From the NCBI RefSeq assembly GCF_026213295.1, contig NC_079427.1, positions 34,504,846 through 34,568,845 of the forward strand: DNA of 64,000 nucleotides, read 5' to 3'. This DNA comes from Gadus chalcogrammus. Its lineage: Eukaryota; Chordata; Actinopteri; Gadiformes; Gadidae. A program made the position numbers and the translations under genes. The notes under the pieces are model-generated. The model was not told where the DNA came from. It searched no databases and was given only the letters and a program-made list of their open reading frames with translations. Positions within the stretch are counted from its first letter, which is position 1. The number at the start of each line of letters is the position of its first letter. Shown here one piece after another: positions 22,710 to 33,505 of the stretch.

Positions 22710-22831
22710 CTTGGTGTCGGTCAGGCCCAGCCGGCTGGTCTTGCTGCTGTCCGTGGTGAGCTCCTGCTCTATGGAGCACAGGTCGGCCATCAGAGAGTCC
22801 AGGTCCACACCCTCCCTCTGGTTCAGAGCCT
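22710..22831 (-). CDS. raph1: raph1, third visible coding exon
   Basis: 122 bp, starting in phase 1 (acceptor CACTGCAG|AGGCT) and ending in phase 0 (AAG|GTACAC). The split codon with the previous exon gives Glu: INEALNQREGVDLD, then SLMADLCSIEQEL, then SRLGLTDTK. Vertebrate lamellipodin has EALNQGETVDLDALMADLC in the same order. This is the acidic N-terminal region ahead of the RA-PH module, in the part corresponding to the talin-binding region of the RIAM relative. Reading through the donor stays open for about 70 codons because of the downstream repeat. Confidence 0.95.
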
Positions 22832-23324
22832 CTGCAGTGGATATATTAGACATATTTTATGTAACTTTACACATATATAAGGCCTTTTATAAGAATTAGA
22901 CGATGCCTTTTATAGGCATAATTAACAATCGTCAAATAATATGTAGTTTCCAAAATCCTGTAATCATTCATTCAACTAAATTCATAGTTTCCTTTGATGT
23001 GGTTCACATCACATCAGCAGCAGGTCAGGTCAGGTCATCACTTTATTTAAAGGTCCCATGACCTGAAAATCTCACTTATGAGGTTTTCTAACGTAAATAT
23101 GAGTTCCCCTAGCCTGCCTATGGTCCCCCAATGGCTAAAACTTGCGTTTTGGTGTAAAACGAGCACTAGCTGTTCTGCTCGCCTTTGAAAAAACCGGAGG
23201 CTCAAGTGCGCTGATTTGAATGTCTATATTCATGACGTCATCAGGAATCTCAGCTCCTCCCCTTACTCTGACTGGCCCGCCCAGAGACGTTGGCCCGCCA
23301 ATGAGACTCGACCATGCGAGCGCC

Positions 23325-23328
<4 letters not shown>

Positions 23329-23364
<36 letters not shown>
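23329..23364. repeat. GT microsatellite
   Basis: About 18 GT units followed by AATACACACACTG at the start of the tandem module of the TTAA element. Confidence 0.9.
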
Positions 23365-23366
<2 letters not shown>

Positions 23367-23371
23367 ACACA

Positions 23372-24193
23372 CACTGTAACGCAAGTGTTTCTTGTCGGTT
23401 TCTTTGACATGTCTCTGTATTCAACAATGAGGACTGTTGTGGGGGTTATCTGAGCCATGGTTGAGAAGGAATTGGGGGAAAGGAACTTTGGCTTTGACTG
23501 GCTGAAGTACATGAACCTGCGACATGCCGCCGGTTGCCGCGAGGCACCATCGCCCGGCAGCGGGCAGCCGGCAGCAGGCAGCGCCCGGTTCAGTCGGACT
23601 TCAGGTTGATGTGAAAGTGGAAGGAACCAGAGGACGTCGCAGAACCCGACAAAGTCGTTTGTGATTCATAATATCGTCTGGAGGCGCACGCAGCTTTTGG
23701 CCGTGATAATATGTATTAAATTATATAGATTTCTATGTATTATATGATATTATTTAGATATAGAGCTCCAGGACTGTAACGCAAGTGTTGTACACTTCCT
23801 TATTATTTGGATAACCGTTCTGCTTTTGGCGTTATGGCGCATAACACGTCGGACTCTCGTCTCTGGTATTTCTACAACGAGACTCGTATTGGGGGTTATC
23901 TCAGCCATGGTTGAGAAGGAATTGGGGGAAAGGAACTCTGGCTTTGACTGGCTGATGTACATGAACTGCGTCATGCCGCCGGTTGCCGCGAGGCACCATC
24001 GCCCGGCCACGACTTCAGGTTGATGTGAAAGTGGAAGAACCAGAGACGTCGCAGAACCCGACAAAGTCGTTTGTGATTCATTATATCGTCTGGAGGCGCA
24101 CACAGCTTTTGGCCGTGATAATATGTATTAAATGATATAGATTTCTATGTATTATATGATATTATTTAGATATAGAGCTCCAGGACTGTAACG
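23372..24193. repeat. Tandem module (about 410 bp), two of three units
   Basis: Each unit begins CTGTAACGCAAGTGT and contains GGGGGTTATCTSAGCCATGG, GAAGGAATTGGGGGAAAGGA, CGACAAAGTCGTTTGTGATT and TTTAGATATAGAGCTCCAGG. Units start at about 23,374 and 23,776; a third follows the inserted element at 26,261-26,735. Short reading frames through the units show no known domain. Confidence 0.85.
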
Positions 24194-26260
24194 ACTGCGG
24201 TCAAGTGAGCCGCCATTCGTCCATCCGCGGTTAAGCCAGCCGTCACACAAAATCTTCATGCGCCTCTACTCTAAACAGCCTTTGTGTGGTATCTCGCAAC
24301 GTTCTCAAAATAAAAGCCTTCACCTACGGTTGTGTGTTTGTGTGGATCGCTGCCAAACGCTATCGGCGTGAAAACGTCCACTACAAAAAGGGTTTTCAAA
24401 GGACCAAGCATGCACGTGAGGTTTTCAAAGGACATTTTCCCCGAAACTATACAGTGAAATCATGTGGTTCCTTGTGCACAAGTAGTCGGGACAACAGTTA
24501 GTATATTCATATCATTCAGTCCCGGAACTTATATTTTTGTCTATAGCTCACTTCAAAATGCTAAGAAAATGCAATTTGCAAAGGCCAAAATATGTATAGG
24601 TGAGGTTTTCTAAGGACATTTATTCAAAATCTATACAGTAAAATCGCATTGATAGGCCTACTTGTGTACAAGTAGTCAGCACAGCGTTCTCAAAATCTGT
24701 ACAGTAAAATCACATGGTTCGGTGTGTACAGGTAGTCAGCACAAGGGTGAATATGGTCAGGTCAGTCAGTGCCGGAACTTATGTATTATTTTGTCTATAG
24801 CCCACTTCAAAGTGCTAAGAAAATGCAATTGGCAAAGGCCAAAATATGCATAGGTGAGGTTTTCAAAGGACATTTTCTAAAAATCTATACAGTAAAATCA
24901 CATGGTTACGTGTGTACAAGTAGTCAGTATAACACTTACTATGGTCCTGTCAGTCCGTGCCGGAACTTATCTATTATTTTGTCTATAGCTCACTTCAAAG
25001 TGCCAACATAATGCAATTTGCATAGGCCAAAATATGCATATGTGAGGTTTTCAAAGGACATTTTCTCAAAATCTATACAGTAAAATCACATGGTTACTTG
25101 TGTACAGGTAGTCGGTATAACACTTAGTATGGTCATGTCAGTCTGTGCCGGAACTTATCTATTATTTTGTCTATAGCCCACTTCAAAGTGCTAAGAAAAT
25201 GCAATTGGCAAAGGCCAAATATGCATAGGTGAGGTTTTGAAAGGACATTTTCTAAAAATCTATACAGTAAAATCACATGGTTACGTGTGTACAAGTAGTC
25301 AGTATAACACTTAGTATGGTCATGTCAGTCCGTGCCGGAACTTATCTATTATTCTGTCTATAGCTCACTTCAAAGTTCTAAAATAATGCATTTCTAACAG
25401 ACAAAATATGCATGAGGTTTTCAAAGGACATTTTCTCCAAAACGATACAGTAAAATCACATGGTTCCTTGTATACTAATAGTCAGTACAACACTCAGTAT
25501 GGTTATAGCACTCACTGCAAGAACTCGTCTACACTTGACTTCAACTTATAACCACAATGCAATATCTGCAAACTCTGCAATGCAAACTCTTTGTATGTGT
25601 TTATCCTCAACAGCCATAATTCTTACAAAAACTATAAATGCCTGAGCTCTTGTTGGCCTATTTTGGCCAATGCAAATTGCATTTTCTTAGCACTTTGAAG
25701 TGGGCTATAGACAAAATAATAGATAAGTTCCGGCACGGACTGATATGACCATACTAAGTGTTATACTCACTACTTGTACACAAGTAACCATGTGATGTTA
25801 CTGTATAGATTTCGAGAAAATGTCCTTTGAAAACCTCACCTATGCATATTTTGGCCTATGCAAATTGCATTATGTTGGCACTTTGAAGGGAGCTATAGAC
25901 AAAATAATAGATAAGTTACGGCACTGACTGATATGACTATACTAACTGTTGCCCCGACTGCTTGTACACACGGAACCATGTGATTTTACGGTACATATTT
26001 TGAGAACATAACCATAACCTTTGAAAACCTCACGTGCATGCTTGGTCTTTTGAAAACCTTTGTTTGTTGTGGACGTTTTCACGCCGATCTGGTAGCGTTC
26101 GCAGGGATCCACACAAACGCACAACCGTAGGTAAAGGCTTTTACTTTGAAAACGTTGCGAGATACCACACAAAGTCTGTTCAGAGTAGAGGCGCACGAAG
26201 ACTTTGTGTGACGGCTGGCTTAACCGCGGATGGACGAATGACGGCTCACTTGACCGCAGT
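24194..26260. mobile_element. Family G long-TIR element with 8-bp TSD, large copy (2,067 bp)
   Basis: Ends ACTGCGGTCAAGTGAGCC and GGCTCACTTGACCGCAGT; the inverted repeats extend over about 230 bp (to AAGCATGCACGTGAGGTTTT). Flanked by CTGTAACG at 24,186-24,193 and 26,261-26,268. A 339-bp relative with the same ends sits at 41,155 with a different 8-bp duplication. The interior is a tandem array, not a gene. The 8-bp TSD suggests a hAT-like mechanism, but the termini lack the usual CAG start. Confidence 0.9.
24480..25960. repeat. Internal tandem array of family G, partly inverted
   Basis: About five direct units of roughly 190 bp (marker GCCGGAACTTAT at 24,772, 24,958, 25,147 and 25,336, with a variant at 24,526) with AGTAAAATCACATGGTT and TTTGTCTATAGC blocks. 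Two units in reverse orientation follow (markers near 25,726 and 25,913). The change of direction near 25,640 gives the element a second, inner palindrome. Confidence 0.85.
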
Positions 26261-27158
26261 CTGTAACGCAAGTGTTGTACACTTCTTTGTTATTTGGATA
26301 ACCGTTCTGTCGGACTCTCGTCTCTGGTATTTCTACAACGAGACTCGTATTGGGGGTTATCTCAGCCAAGGTTGAGAATTAATTGGGGGGAAGGAACTTT
26401 GGCTTTGACTCCCTCAAGAACATGAACCACGACATGGAGGAGAAAGGGATTGTTGGCGGCGAATGTCTCCAGCTTGAGACCCGCTGAGGGACCCACGCGG
26501 AGGGGAGGTGCCTAAGCGCTGCCCGGCAACGATCCCTTTCTCCTCCTTGTCGCGGTTCAGTCTACTTCACATTGATTGAGAACGTTGAAGAACCAGGAAC
26601 GTCGGAGAAACCAACGCGGTCGTTGTGAGATTCATAATATCGGCTCACACAGCTTTGGCCGTTATAATATATATTATATGATATAGATATCTATGTAGGC
26701 TATATGATAATATTTAGATATAGAGCTCCAGGCACTCCGTGTGTTCTAGAATATTTACAGAACACGGCTAAAGGCTGTGCGCGCCTCGCCATTGCGATAC
26801 ATCCACTGTAAACAGAGCGCATGGTACCATGGCTGCAAGCTGCTCAGGGCCACACCCCACCTTCCTCCTTGACCCGCCTCGCTCCTCCTCATTTGCATAT
26901 AGCTACAGACACCAAAACAGCGCATTTGGGGAAGCTCAATGTGCGAGTGGCTTCGGAGTGGATGTAACTCTGCACCACGGCTGAATTTCGGGAACGTCTT
27001 TGAATACTGTGTTAGTTGCCCACTAATACCTATATTAAAGAATACATAAAATAGCATGTCATGGGACCTTTAACACCACATCCACATCTCCTCACACCTA
27101 TACAGGTACACAGTAGATCTAGATGGATACACAGTATCTAGAGAGCTCTAAGTCCCAC

Positions 27159-27267
27159 CGTTGATGTTGTAGACGGAGAAGCGGTAGGACAGGTTGGCCA
27201 TGTTGCTCTCCTGTCTGAGAGGAGCCTTCTGCTGGCCTGGACGATCAGGGCGGCCATCATCCAGACT
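27159..27267 (-). CDS. raph1: raph1, second visible coding exon
   Basis: 109 bp, phase 0 in and phase 1 out (AACG|GTGGGA). Reads SLDDGRPDRPGQQK, then APLRQESNMANLSYRFSVYN. Vertebrate lamellipodin has SPLRQETNMANFSYRFSIYN. The acceptor is CTCTAG|AGTCTG; its polypyrimidine tract is the CT strand of the 27,271-27,352 microsatellite. The nearest clear branch-point-like sequence would lie beyond that tract. Confidence 0.95.
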
Positions 27268-27268
27268 C

Positions 27269-27270
<2 letters not shown>

Positions 27271-27352
<82 letters not shown>
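27271..27352. repeat. GA microsatellite acting as a polypyrimidine tract
   Basis: About 41 GA units on the plus strand, that is (CT)41 on the raph1 sense strand, ending three bases from the acceptor AG at 27,268-27,269. Pyrimidine tracts are normally 15-30 bases, so this one is unusually long and pure. Confidence 0.95.
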
Positions 27353-27356
<4 letters not shown>

Positions 27357-28368
27357 CGAAACCCGGTTCTATCAAGGACCCGGTTCCACTTTTTTCAAAA
27401 CCCGAAAACCATTAACGTTTGGGCTGGTCGATACCTATCGAGTCCCGTAGTTCATTTATTTATTTTTTTGTCCCGTAGGTCCTGTAACGTAATGTTGTGT
27501 CCCTCGAGTCGCGTCACATTTAAATCAATAAATCCTATCACTGCAGCGTGTCCACCAATGTTTTTGAATGGAATTTTAGGCAAACAGGTATTACAAGTAA
27601 AACAAATGATGTCTGGCAGTTAACTTTGCTTGCGAGGATGGCTGAACGGGTGAAAAGGGCGAAAATCATTTATTGTAAAGGGGGGAACACAACCTCTGGC
27701 CAATTACATTAGCATTGTGCATCAAATAAAGACCAAATGTCTTTTCAACTCGACTGTCTTCGAGTTGAAAAGACTCTGTCTCCTCCTTCTCCTGTCGCAC
27801 CACAGACGGGCCCGTCTTAATCATCCACTCAAACTACGCGGTAATCGCACACACAGACATTGTCGCTAGTCCCGTCGGTGTTGTAATCAGCAGCATACAA
27901 GCTAGTTATCTTAAAAAGTAAATCAAGTTTCAGATGTGCTGCATGATGATGTCTTTAGGTTGGCTCAGTAAAACGACTGTTTTACTGATAACCTTGTTTT
28001 AATTTTTAACAAGGTTATCATGATGCGGTCAAATTTAACATAAAGAAAAGATAAATTTAGTTTTTGGTGAGAAACATGAGTAATACTGTATTATTCATGT
28101 TTCTGTATTGCTAATACAGTTGTATAGTGCTTTAATAATTTTAGTTTATATAACAAAAACTACTGATATCAATATTTATTAAGAATTACATGTTTCATTT
28201 AAAATGCAATTATTTATTTCCTAAATATTTTCCTCATCACTAAAAACGCTTCCTATTTCCACCAATTAATAGAAAAGTATCGATAGTGGTATTGATAAAG
28301 ACTCGGATCGTTAAGGAGTATCGAAAATGGTATCGATATCAATAAATATTAATGATCCCTATCCCTAA
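27353..28368. mobile_element. Decayed hAT-like element (ATCGATACC-rich), one end visible
   Basis: The right part (GGTATCGATATCAATAAATATT ending CCCTATCCCTA at 28,367) looks like a hAT terminus with subterminal ATCGATA repeats. A related block in the opposite direction occurs at 63,040-63,125 (ACTCCTTAACGATCC). The left end is not defined. A small hairpin, GATAACCTTGTT and its inverse, lies at about 27,990-28,020. No transposase seen. Confidence 0.5.
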
Positions 28369-28374
28369 GTGTGA

Positions 28375-28441
28375 GTGTTTGTGTGTGTCTGTGTCTGTGT
28401 CTGTGTCTGTGTGTCTGTGTGTGTGTGTGTGTGTGTGAGTA
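28375..28441. repeat. GT/GTCT microsatellite against the first raph1 donor
   Basis: On the sense strand the intron starts GTACTCACACACACACACAC and continues as CA with CAGA interruptions. It is the second donor in this gene that opens directly into a CA repeat. Confidence 0.9.
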
Positions 28442-28442
28442 C

Positions 28443-28565
28443 CTTGGTGAGTTTCTCCAGCTCCCCTAGCCATGCTCCAAACATTTGGTCTAGATCCTGG
28501 TCCTCCTCATCGCTGTCCGCCTCCTCACCCGCATGTTCCACCTCCTCATCTGATACCTGCTCCAT
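28443..28565 (-). CDS. raph1: raph1, first coding exon with start codon
   Basis: Forty-one codons from ATG at 28,565 to AAG|GTACTC. Reads MEQVSDEEVEH, an acidic stretch, then DQDLDQMFGAWLGELEKLT. The family has MEQLSDEEIDH and DLDKMFGAWLGELDKLT, an almost exact match for the N-terminal amphipathic helix region of lamellipodin. An acceptor (CTAACTCAG) lies directly before the ATG, so the 5' UTR is in one or more upstream exons that I could not locate. The pyrimidine tract is rich in CTCTTC from the adjoining simple sequence. Confidence 0.96.
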
Positions 28566-28568
28566 CTG

Positions 28569-28716
28569 AGTTAGAGAAGAAGAGGAGAGAGGGGGAGGAG
28601 ACAAGAGGAGGTCAGAGGAGTAGAGGGGAGGAGAGGAGAGGGGGAGAGGAGGAGAGAGGGGGAGAGGAGGAAGAGAGAGGATGAGGAAAGCAGAGGTCAA
28701 GAGAAAGAAGAGAGGG
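28569..28716. repeat. GA-rich simple sequence upstream of the first raph1 exon
   Basis: GAGGAGAGGGGGAGGAG-type purine run; on the sense strand this is the pyrimidine-rich end of the upstream intron. Confidence 0.8.
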
Positions 28717-28728
28717 GGAGAGATTTAG

Positions 28729-30519
28729 GCCCAATCTCAATTCTCTTTTTTAGCCCTACCCCTCGTTATTGAGTGGCCCTAGTTTTTGGGTGGCTTGGAC
28801 TTGCCCCCTGAAACAGAGGGCCAAGTGGAATTCTTCCCCTACGAAATGGGACAACTCTTCAAGTCCATCTTGTCTCGTTTGTAGACTTCGACAGCGTTTA
28901 AGTAAATAGAAGCGACAAGTTTGTTGGCAGTTGTTTTGAGTTTCCCAATACCGGCTTCAGCTGTGGTAATTTTTTCTTGCGTGGGTTTCAAACATTATTT
29001 CCGGTTGTCAGCGAATCTGAGAAATGTGGAAAAAATACCGTATTCAACGCCTGGGAATGCTGGTGGATCCGTTTGAGGTATGTTGAATATACTGAAAAAC
29101 GTGTTGTTGTAGTTAGCTTAGCTACACAGAATGCTAGTATGATAGCATGTCAGTATTGCTAGTATTAACTAATGTTAATGTTGTTAGATCAACCCCTTTG
29201 TGACACCTAATGTAAAATAAACAGTTTACCTTAATTTGTGTTTCTATCCGTGTTCAGGTCTGATAGGATACCATACACATGCATTGTTTGTTACTGGTTT
29301 CATGTAGTAAAAGTCCTTCCAATTCAGACTTAATGATGTGATTTTATTTCCTTCCTACTGCAAGTTAAATGTAAAGGTGCCCATCCTGCGTTTGTTGTTC
29401 AACGTAGAGCTTGAGCTCTACGCTTATTGCTTGTCTCCGGTTTGTGTACAAGTTATTTCATAAAACTTTAATTTCAGAATAAATCTTTTGATACAATATC
29501 TGTCTCTGGAATTGTACTGTTTAGTTTTGTCTCAGGAATGTAACTATTACCTACATGGTAAAACGCGGTATGATAAGATAAGAATCGTATTCATGCTCAC
29601 AATCTGCTATAAACTGCAATATTGTACTTTATTTTGCATCGAACATTGTACCAAAAGACAATATATAAGACCAGACCCTAAATAACCCTAAATAGAACTT
29701 GAGGTAGTGTGCCATCAATGTAAAAAATAAATATCATACAAACAAGAGCCAGTGATATAATCAAACTAATATTGCACATTTCGGGCCGGTTTTGAACCGA
29801 CCGGGTTGGGGGCTTAAGCAGGGCTCTAGACTTACTTTTTCCAATGGTTCCAATTTTTTTTAATCAATTTTATCTTCAATCCAATACCTTAAAATAAACT
29901 ATATTAAATAGCATTTTCGATACCACAGGGAAAATGTAAGTTTTTTTTTCATCTTGGTGCCAAAAGAAAGATTGTTGTGCAAGTGAAATATTCAATGGGG
30001 AAACTATTTGGTTAGAGTGGATAAAGCTAGAATGGTAACGCTTTATTTTAAGATCTTTTTAATAAGCCTTAGTTAATAGATAATACGACTTTAACAACCT
30101 TTTTTGGTTGTTAAAGGAAAGGGGAAGTTTGTTCTTGATTGGTTATTTTTACGAGATTTTGTCAGAGAGTGATATGCTACTGTTGGAATCAGTGGAGGCT
30201 TAGCTTTCATATACGTAATGTATATTTGTGCAGGTCCAATTTCATGAAAATTATCGCTATTGCTGTGCATGTGCACAGTTATGAAACCCAAAACCTTGTT
30301 CTTGCATGGGTATACATGCGTCTTTTGACTTTCCTTGGTAATTTGTCTCAAATCCAAAGTACTCCTAAACAGCACTCCTGCCGTTTTCTTCTCTACCTAA
30401 ACCGGTTGCAGAGGCGCTGCACTTGACATGCTAGCTGTGTTGGCTAACTTTGAGCTAACATTGTCATGCAGAGCATTGAGACTAGTGCCGAATCACCGTG
30501 AGAGACGTTAGTTACGTAT
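28729..30519. other. Upstream raph1 intron or flank, relics only
   Basis: GGCCCAATCTCAATTCTC at 28,731 looks like a DNA-transposon terminus (compare the end at 35,747-35,760). Near 29,020 a frame MWKKYRIQRLGML runs to a donor-like GAG|GTATGT; I do not recognise it. A hairpin CTTTAACAACC with its inverse lies at about 30,090. Otherwise AT-rich non-coding sequence with no supported gene. Confidence 0.4.
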
Positions 30520-30569
30520 TGTAACTCTAGATTCTATGAGTATAGGCGCAGCCTTTTAAGGCTATCACT

Positions 30570-31330
30570 ATTGGATTTTCCCTAGACGCAAGCCGTAGCA
30601 CTGAAATATTTGTAATCCCCTCGAGGGGAGCGAGGGGATTACAATGTAATCTCGAGGCGGAGCGCTGCTGCCGGGGTGGAGGCGGAGGGCGGGAAACGGG
30701 TCTCCAGAATTTCTCTGCCACCTCGGAAGCAGCCTGCATTTCGTCGACCATAGATGACAGGCGGGGCCCCTACAGCCCGTCCGGGCTGATGGGGCACTCC
30801 AGCAACTGTTGCCTCATCAGCTCAGGGATGCCCGGGGTCTGCTGAAGCCACAGGTTCCTCTGTATGAGGTGCTGCCATGCCGCCGTCCGGGCAGCTGTTA
30901 CCGCACCGGTGGAGCAGAGGCAGAGGATGACACCGGCAGTTTTCGCCACGTCGACTGCCCGTTCGGCCAGACGATGAGGGTCAGCCGCCACGGTGGAGAT
31001 GTCATGTGCCAGCAGGGCGATGTTATTCATAACAGCCTCTTGCTGCTTCATACACCGATGCGCCCTGCCCGTAAGCTTGGCCGTCAGCCAAGCTTTTGGG
31101 AGTGGGGCGGCGGCCACCGAGCCCCGGCTTCACTCCAAAGAAAGCGCACAGAGCGGGATCCAGCGGCGGTACCGCCCTGTAACCCTGGTCTGTCAGACCC
31201 TCCGTCTTCGTGACCGGGATGAATGTTTTCACCGGGGCTCCGAGCTTCCCGGGCTCCGCCGCAGCCCCACTGAAGTACGGACTGATGGCTGGAGAAATTG
31301 GCCAGATCGGGTCGAGACCGACCTGATATA
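30570..31330 (-). pseudogene. DIRS gag, C-terminal part
   Basis: Readable in pieces: GAPVKTFIPVTKTEGL, FGVKPGLGGRRPTPKSLA, VMNNIALLAHDISTVAADPH, VDVAKTAGVILCLCS and RNLWLQQTPGIPELMRQQLL, then FWRPVSRPPPPPRQQ near the end. The alanine/leucine-rich helical middle and the proline run fit fish DIRS gag proteins. At least one frame change near 31,023 and another near 30,755 are needed. Confidence 0.65.
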
Positions 31331-31880
31331 TATCTAACAACAGAAATAGACCTCTACAAACATTTGAGATTGTTGCCTCCCTGCCAAAGGAGATGATGTG
31401 ATAGTCACTCACAGATCTTTTAGTTTAAAACACATTATTTTATGTAGCATAATATCTGTTTTTTCAATGTTTTCATTTTGCACTTACGTAAGCAATACGT
31501 AGTTCCTATTTTATATATTAAAGTTCAGTTCATGTGCCAGGGCCTTTGTTCATCCACGTTTTTACTTTTTATGCATTGGTTGCGCCTCTACAAGATTTAA
31601 GATGTTTTCTGAAGCCCTGCCAAAGGAGTTTAATGTGAAAGAAGTCAGAGCTTTTATTTTTATTTACATTATTTTCAATAGGTTACAAGGCAAGCTACCT
31701 TATATTGTTCTGTTGGAAGCAGTTTTGTGAAGTTAAATGTTTATATTTAAATGTGATTAAATGTTCCCTTATCACAAATATGGTAATAAACAAAAAAGTA
31801 TGGTTATTCTTTTTTTAATATCGATATCGATCAATACCGAAAAAATAATCGTGATAATAATTTTTGGAATATCGCCCAGC
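31331..31880. mobile_element. Insertion inside DIRS gag, one hAT-like end
   Basis: Right end ATATCGCCCAGCCCTA preceded by ATATCGATATCGATC, a common hAT-type terminus. The left junction near 31,331 shows no matching TAGGGCTGGGCGATAT, so that end is lost. No coding sequence recognised. Confidence 0.5.
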
Positions 31881-32413
31881 CCTAGCAGGGGGTGTTGCAG
31901 CCTCAAGCCCCCAGATTCCATGCAGCTGGTCCGGGCGTTGGGGGGCCAGAGGCATGGGCACCACAAGGCCAAGGTTTGCCTGGCGATAATGCCCGGAAGC
32001 TCTGCCACCAAAGCGCCAACCACTGGAAGTGAGGTGGTGGCAGAGACGGGCAATGCTGCTGCCCCGGGCTCCGACCTCTCCATTCGGAGAGGAGAAGCCG
32101 AGGGAGACGCCCCCTCCTCGCCGCGGTCAGAGTCGTCCGACTCCGAGTTCACAAGGAGGAAGAGGGCATCGTCGAGCGGGACAGTAAAGTCGTCGGCACC
32201 TTCAGCGATGACGGCGGCAGTGTCGGCTCTGCGCTGTCGGTAGTCCACCGGCAGCGCCTTACAATGCTGACACAGGCAGAGCGGCGAGAGCGTCAAGAGG
32301 GCATGTTCATGTCCCTGGCAGTCCTCGCACACTTCATGGCCGTCACGAGGCAAGATGTAACCCGTGTTACACGTCTTGCAGATGCGGATGGTCTTGGAGT
32401 CCATGGTGTCCAT
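31881..32413 (-). pseudogene. DIRS gag, N-terminal part
   Basis: From ATG 32,413: RICKTCNTGYILPRDGHEVC then CQGHEH and LCQHCKALP. The paired C-x2-C and C-x2-H arrangement at the start followed by an acidic serine-rich stretch (SESDDSDRGEEGA) is usual for fish DIRS gag. The frame is open to 31,881, where the insertion begins. Confidence 0.75.
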
Positions 32414-32660
32414 CTAGTTATGCTACAAGATCGTCCTGAAGAAAATGGGAGCAGAACGTCCGCTGCCGCCCGCTTGTATCTGCGAACTGCGGCCCTTTTG
32501 AGGCCATGCGGACGTGATTGAGGCCCACGCTGTTGAATTTTTTAGTGCTACGGCTCGCGCCTAGGGAAAACCCAATAGCGATAGCCTTGAAAGGCGAAGC
32601 CTATACGACATAGAACCGTGAGCGAGTGATAGGAGGAGGGCCTATGTCGGCACTTTTGTG

Positions 32661-32687
32661 ACGTGTGTGTGTGTGTGTGTGTGTGTT
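32661..32687. repeat. GT microsatellite
   Basis: Thirteen GT units just outside the right end of the DIRS element. Confidence 0.85.
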
Positions 32688-33442
32688 AACTCGCTGTTCT
32701 AGAGAAGAGAGCGAGAAAGCGGACCTGGTATTTGTGTATCGATACTGCAGAGAATGATATTGTAACAATCTCAAAAATTCAGTATCGATATTTGAAGCAA
32801 AGACCCCAATCTCTGTCTCTGATTGGTTTAGACCACGATATGAGCCTACCTTAACTGTGAGTTCCTTCAAAGGAGATCAAACGCTTCGTTAGTAGAGAGA
32901 GAGAGAACAGATAGGATGGAAGTTTAGGCGTTTGCATTGAAAACGCTAGGTGCACCAGTGCGACCCAGGAATCATTTCAGGCGCACCATTACAAATTTTA
33001 GTCGCATGTGTGACCAAATTGGTCGCACTCTGGAGTAGTGATGGCAGTGTGACACTGAAGCTTCGATACGTGCTTCAAACCAACTCCCAAGAAGCACTGC
33101 TTCGAAGCTTGCTTCAGAGCAAAAAAAAACACGTGACATGTGACGTCCGAAGCAGCAACTGGTTCGTTGCCTGAATGAATCACTTGACTGGTCCGCGGCT
33201 CGGTGGAGAAGCTTTGAGCAAAAAAAAAGAAACCGACTCAATCCATAAGGCAGCCTACCTCAATACAAATCTTTGAGTGTCTGACCCCATCCCACATAAT
33301 CACCCCCTAGAGTAACTCAAGCACACCCAACCAACCTTGTCCGAAGCCAGCTGGTCACCGCCTAATTATTTAATGAAAAAAACGGGAGTTGTGCATAGTA
33401 CGGTATGTATGTAATAGATCAACGTAAGGTATCGATTAGAGT

Positions 33443-33505
33443 AGACTAGGGGATAACACACTGACTGTGGAGTGGAGGACCCGGGTTCGAATCCCATTCC
33501 TGGGG
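33443..33505 (+). ncRNA. tRNA-like fragment, probable SINE head
   Basis: AGACTAGGGGATAACACACT is followed at the expected distance by CCCGGGTTCGAATCCC, an intact pol III B box. The first part can be read as a worn A box. No acceptor stem closes, so it is not a working tRNA; a tRNA-derived SINE remnant is more likely. Confidence 0.4.

Larger units (their letters stand above)
23051..27069. mobile_element. TTAA-flanked DNA element (piggyBac or Kolobok type), 4.0 kb
   Basis: Ends AGGTCCCATGAC and GTCATGGGACCT, flanked by TTAA at 23,047-23,050 and 27,070-27,073. Subterminal sequences (AACGTAAATATGAGTTCCCC on the left; GAATTTCGGGAACGTCTTTG on the right) are typical of an abundant non-autonomous fish family. 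It is expanded by a tandem module and by the 2-kb element at 24,194. No transposase found. TTAA is used by both piggyBac and Kolobok, so I do not choose between them. Confidence 0.85.
30520..32630 (-). mobile_element. DIRS1-like retrotransposon, gag-only derivative
   Basis: Ends are inverted copies of each other: 30,525-30,610 (CTATCACTATTGGATTTTCC, CAAGCCGTAGCACT) and 32,538-32,625 (AGTGCTACGGCTCGC, GGAAAACCCAATAGCGATAG). Inverted terminal repeats plus a gag-like frame with a Cys/His start are the DIRS layout. DIRS elements use a tyrosine recombinase instead of an integrase. RT, RNase H, methyltransferase and recombinase are all absent, so it would have depended on a full-length relative. 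A 550-bp insertion splits gag at 31,331-31,880. No TSD, as expected for DIRS. Confidence 0.82.

Noticed and set aside
24480..25960. CRISPR-like array
   Set aside because: Units are about 190 bp with no short constant repeat and variable spacer; fish context; internal transposon array.
24286..26375. Several 60-110 codon frames in the family G array
   Set aside because: They repeat with the tandem unit and contain no domain; the array is structural.
29020..29096. Possible host exon MWKKYRIQRLGML with donor
   Set aside because: Plus strand, isolated, next to a transposon terminus and not recognised; too little to call.
33443..33505. A functional tRNA gene
   Set aside because: B box is good but acceptor and anticodon arms do not close; kept only as a tRNA-like fragment.
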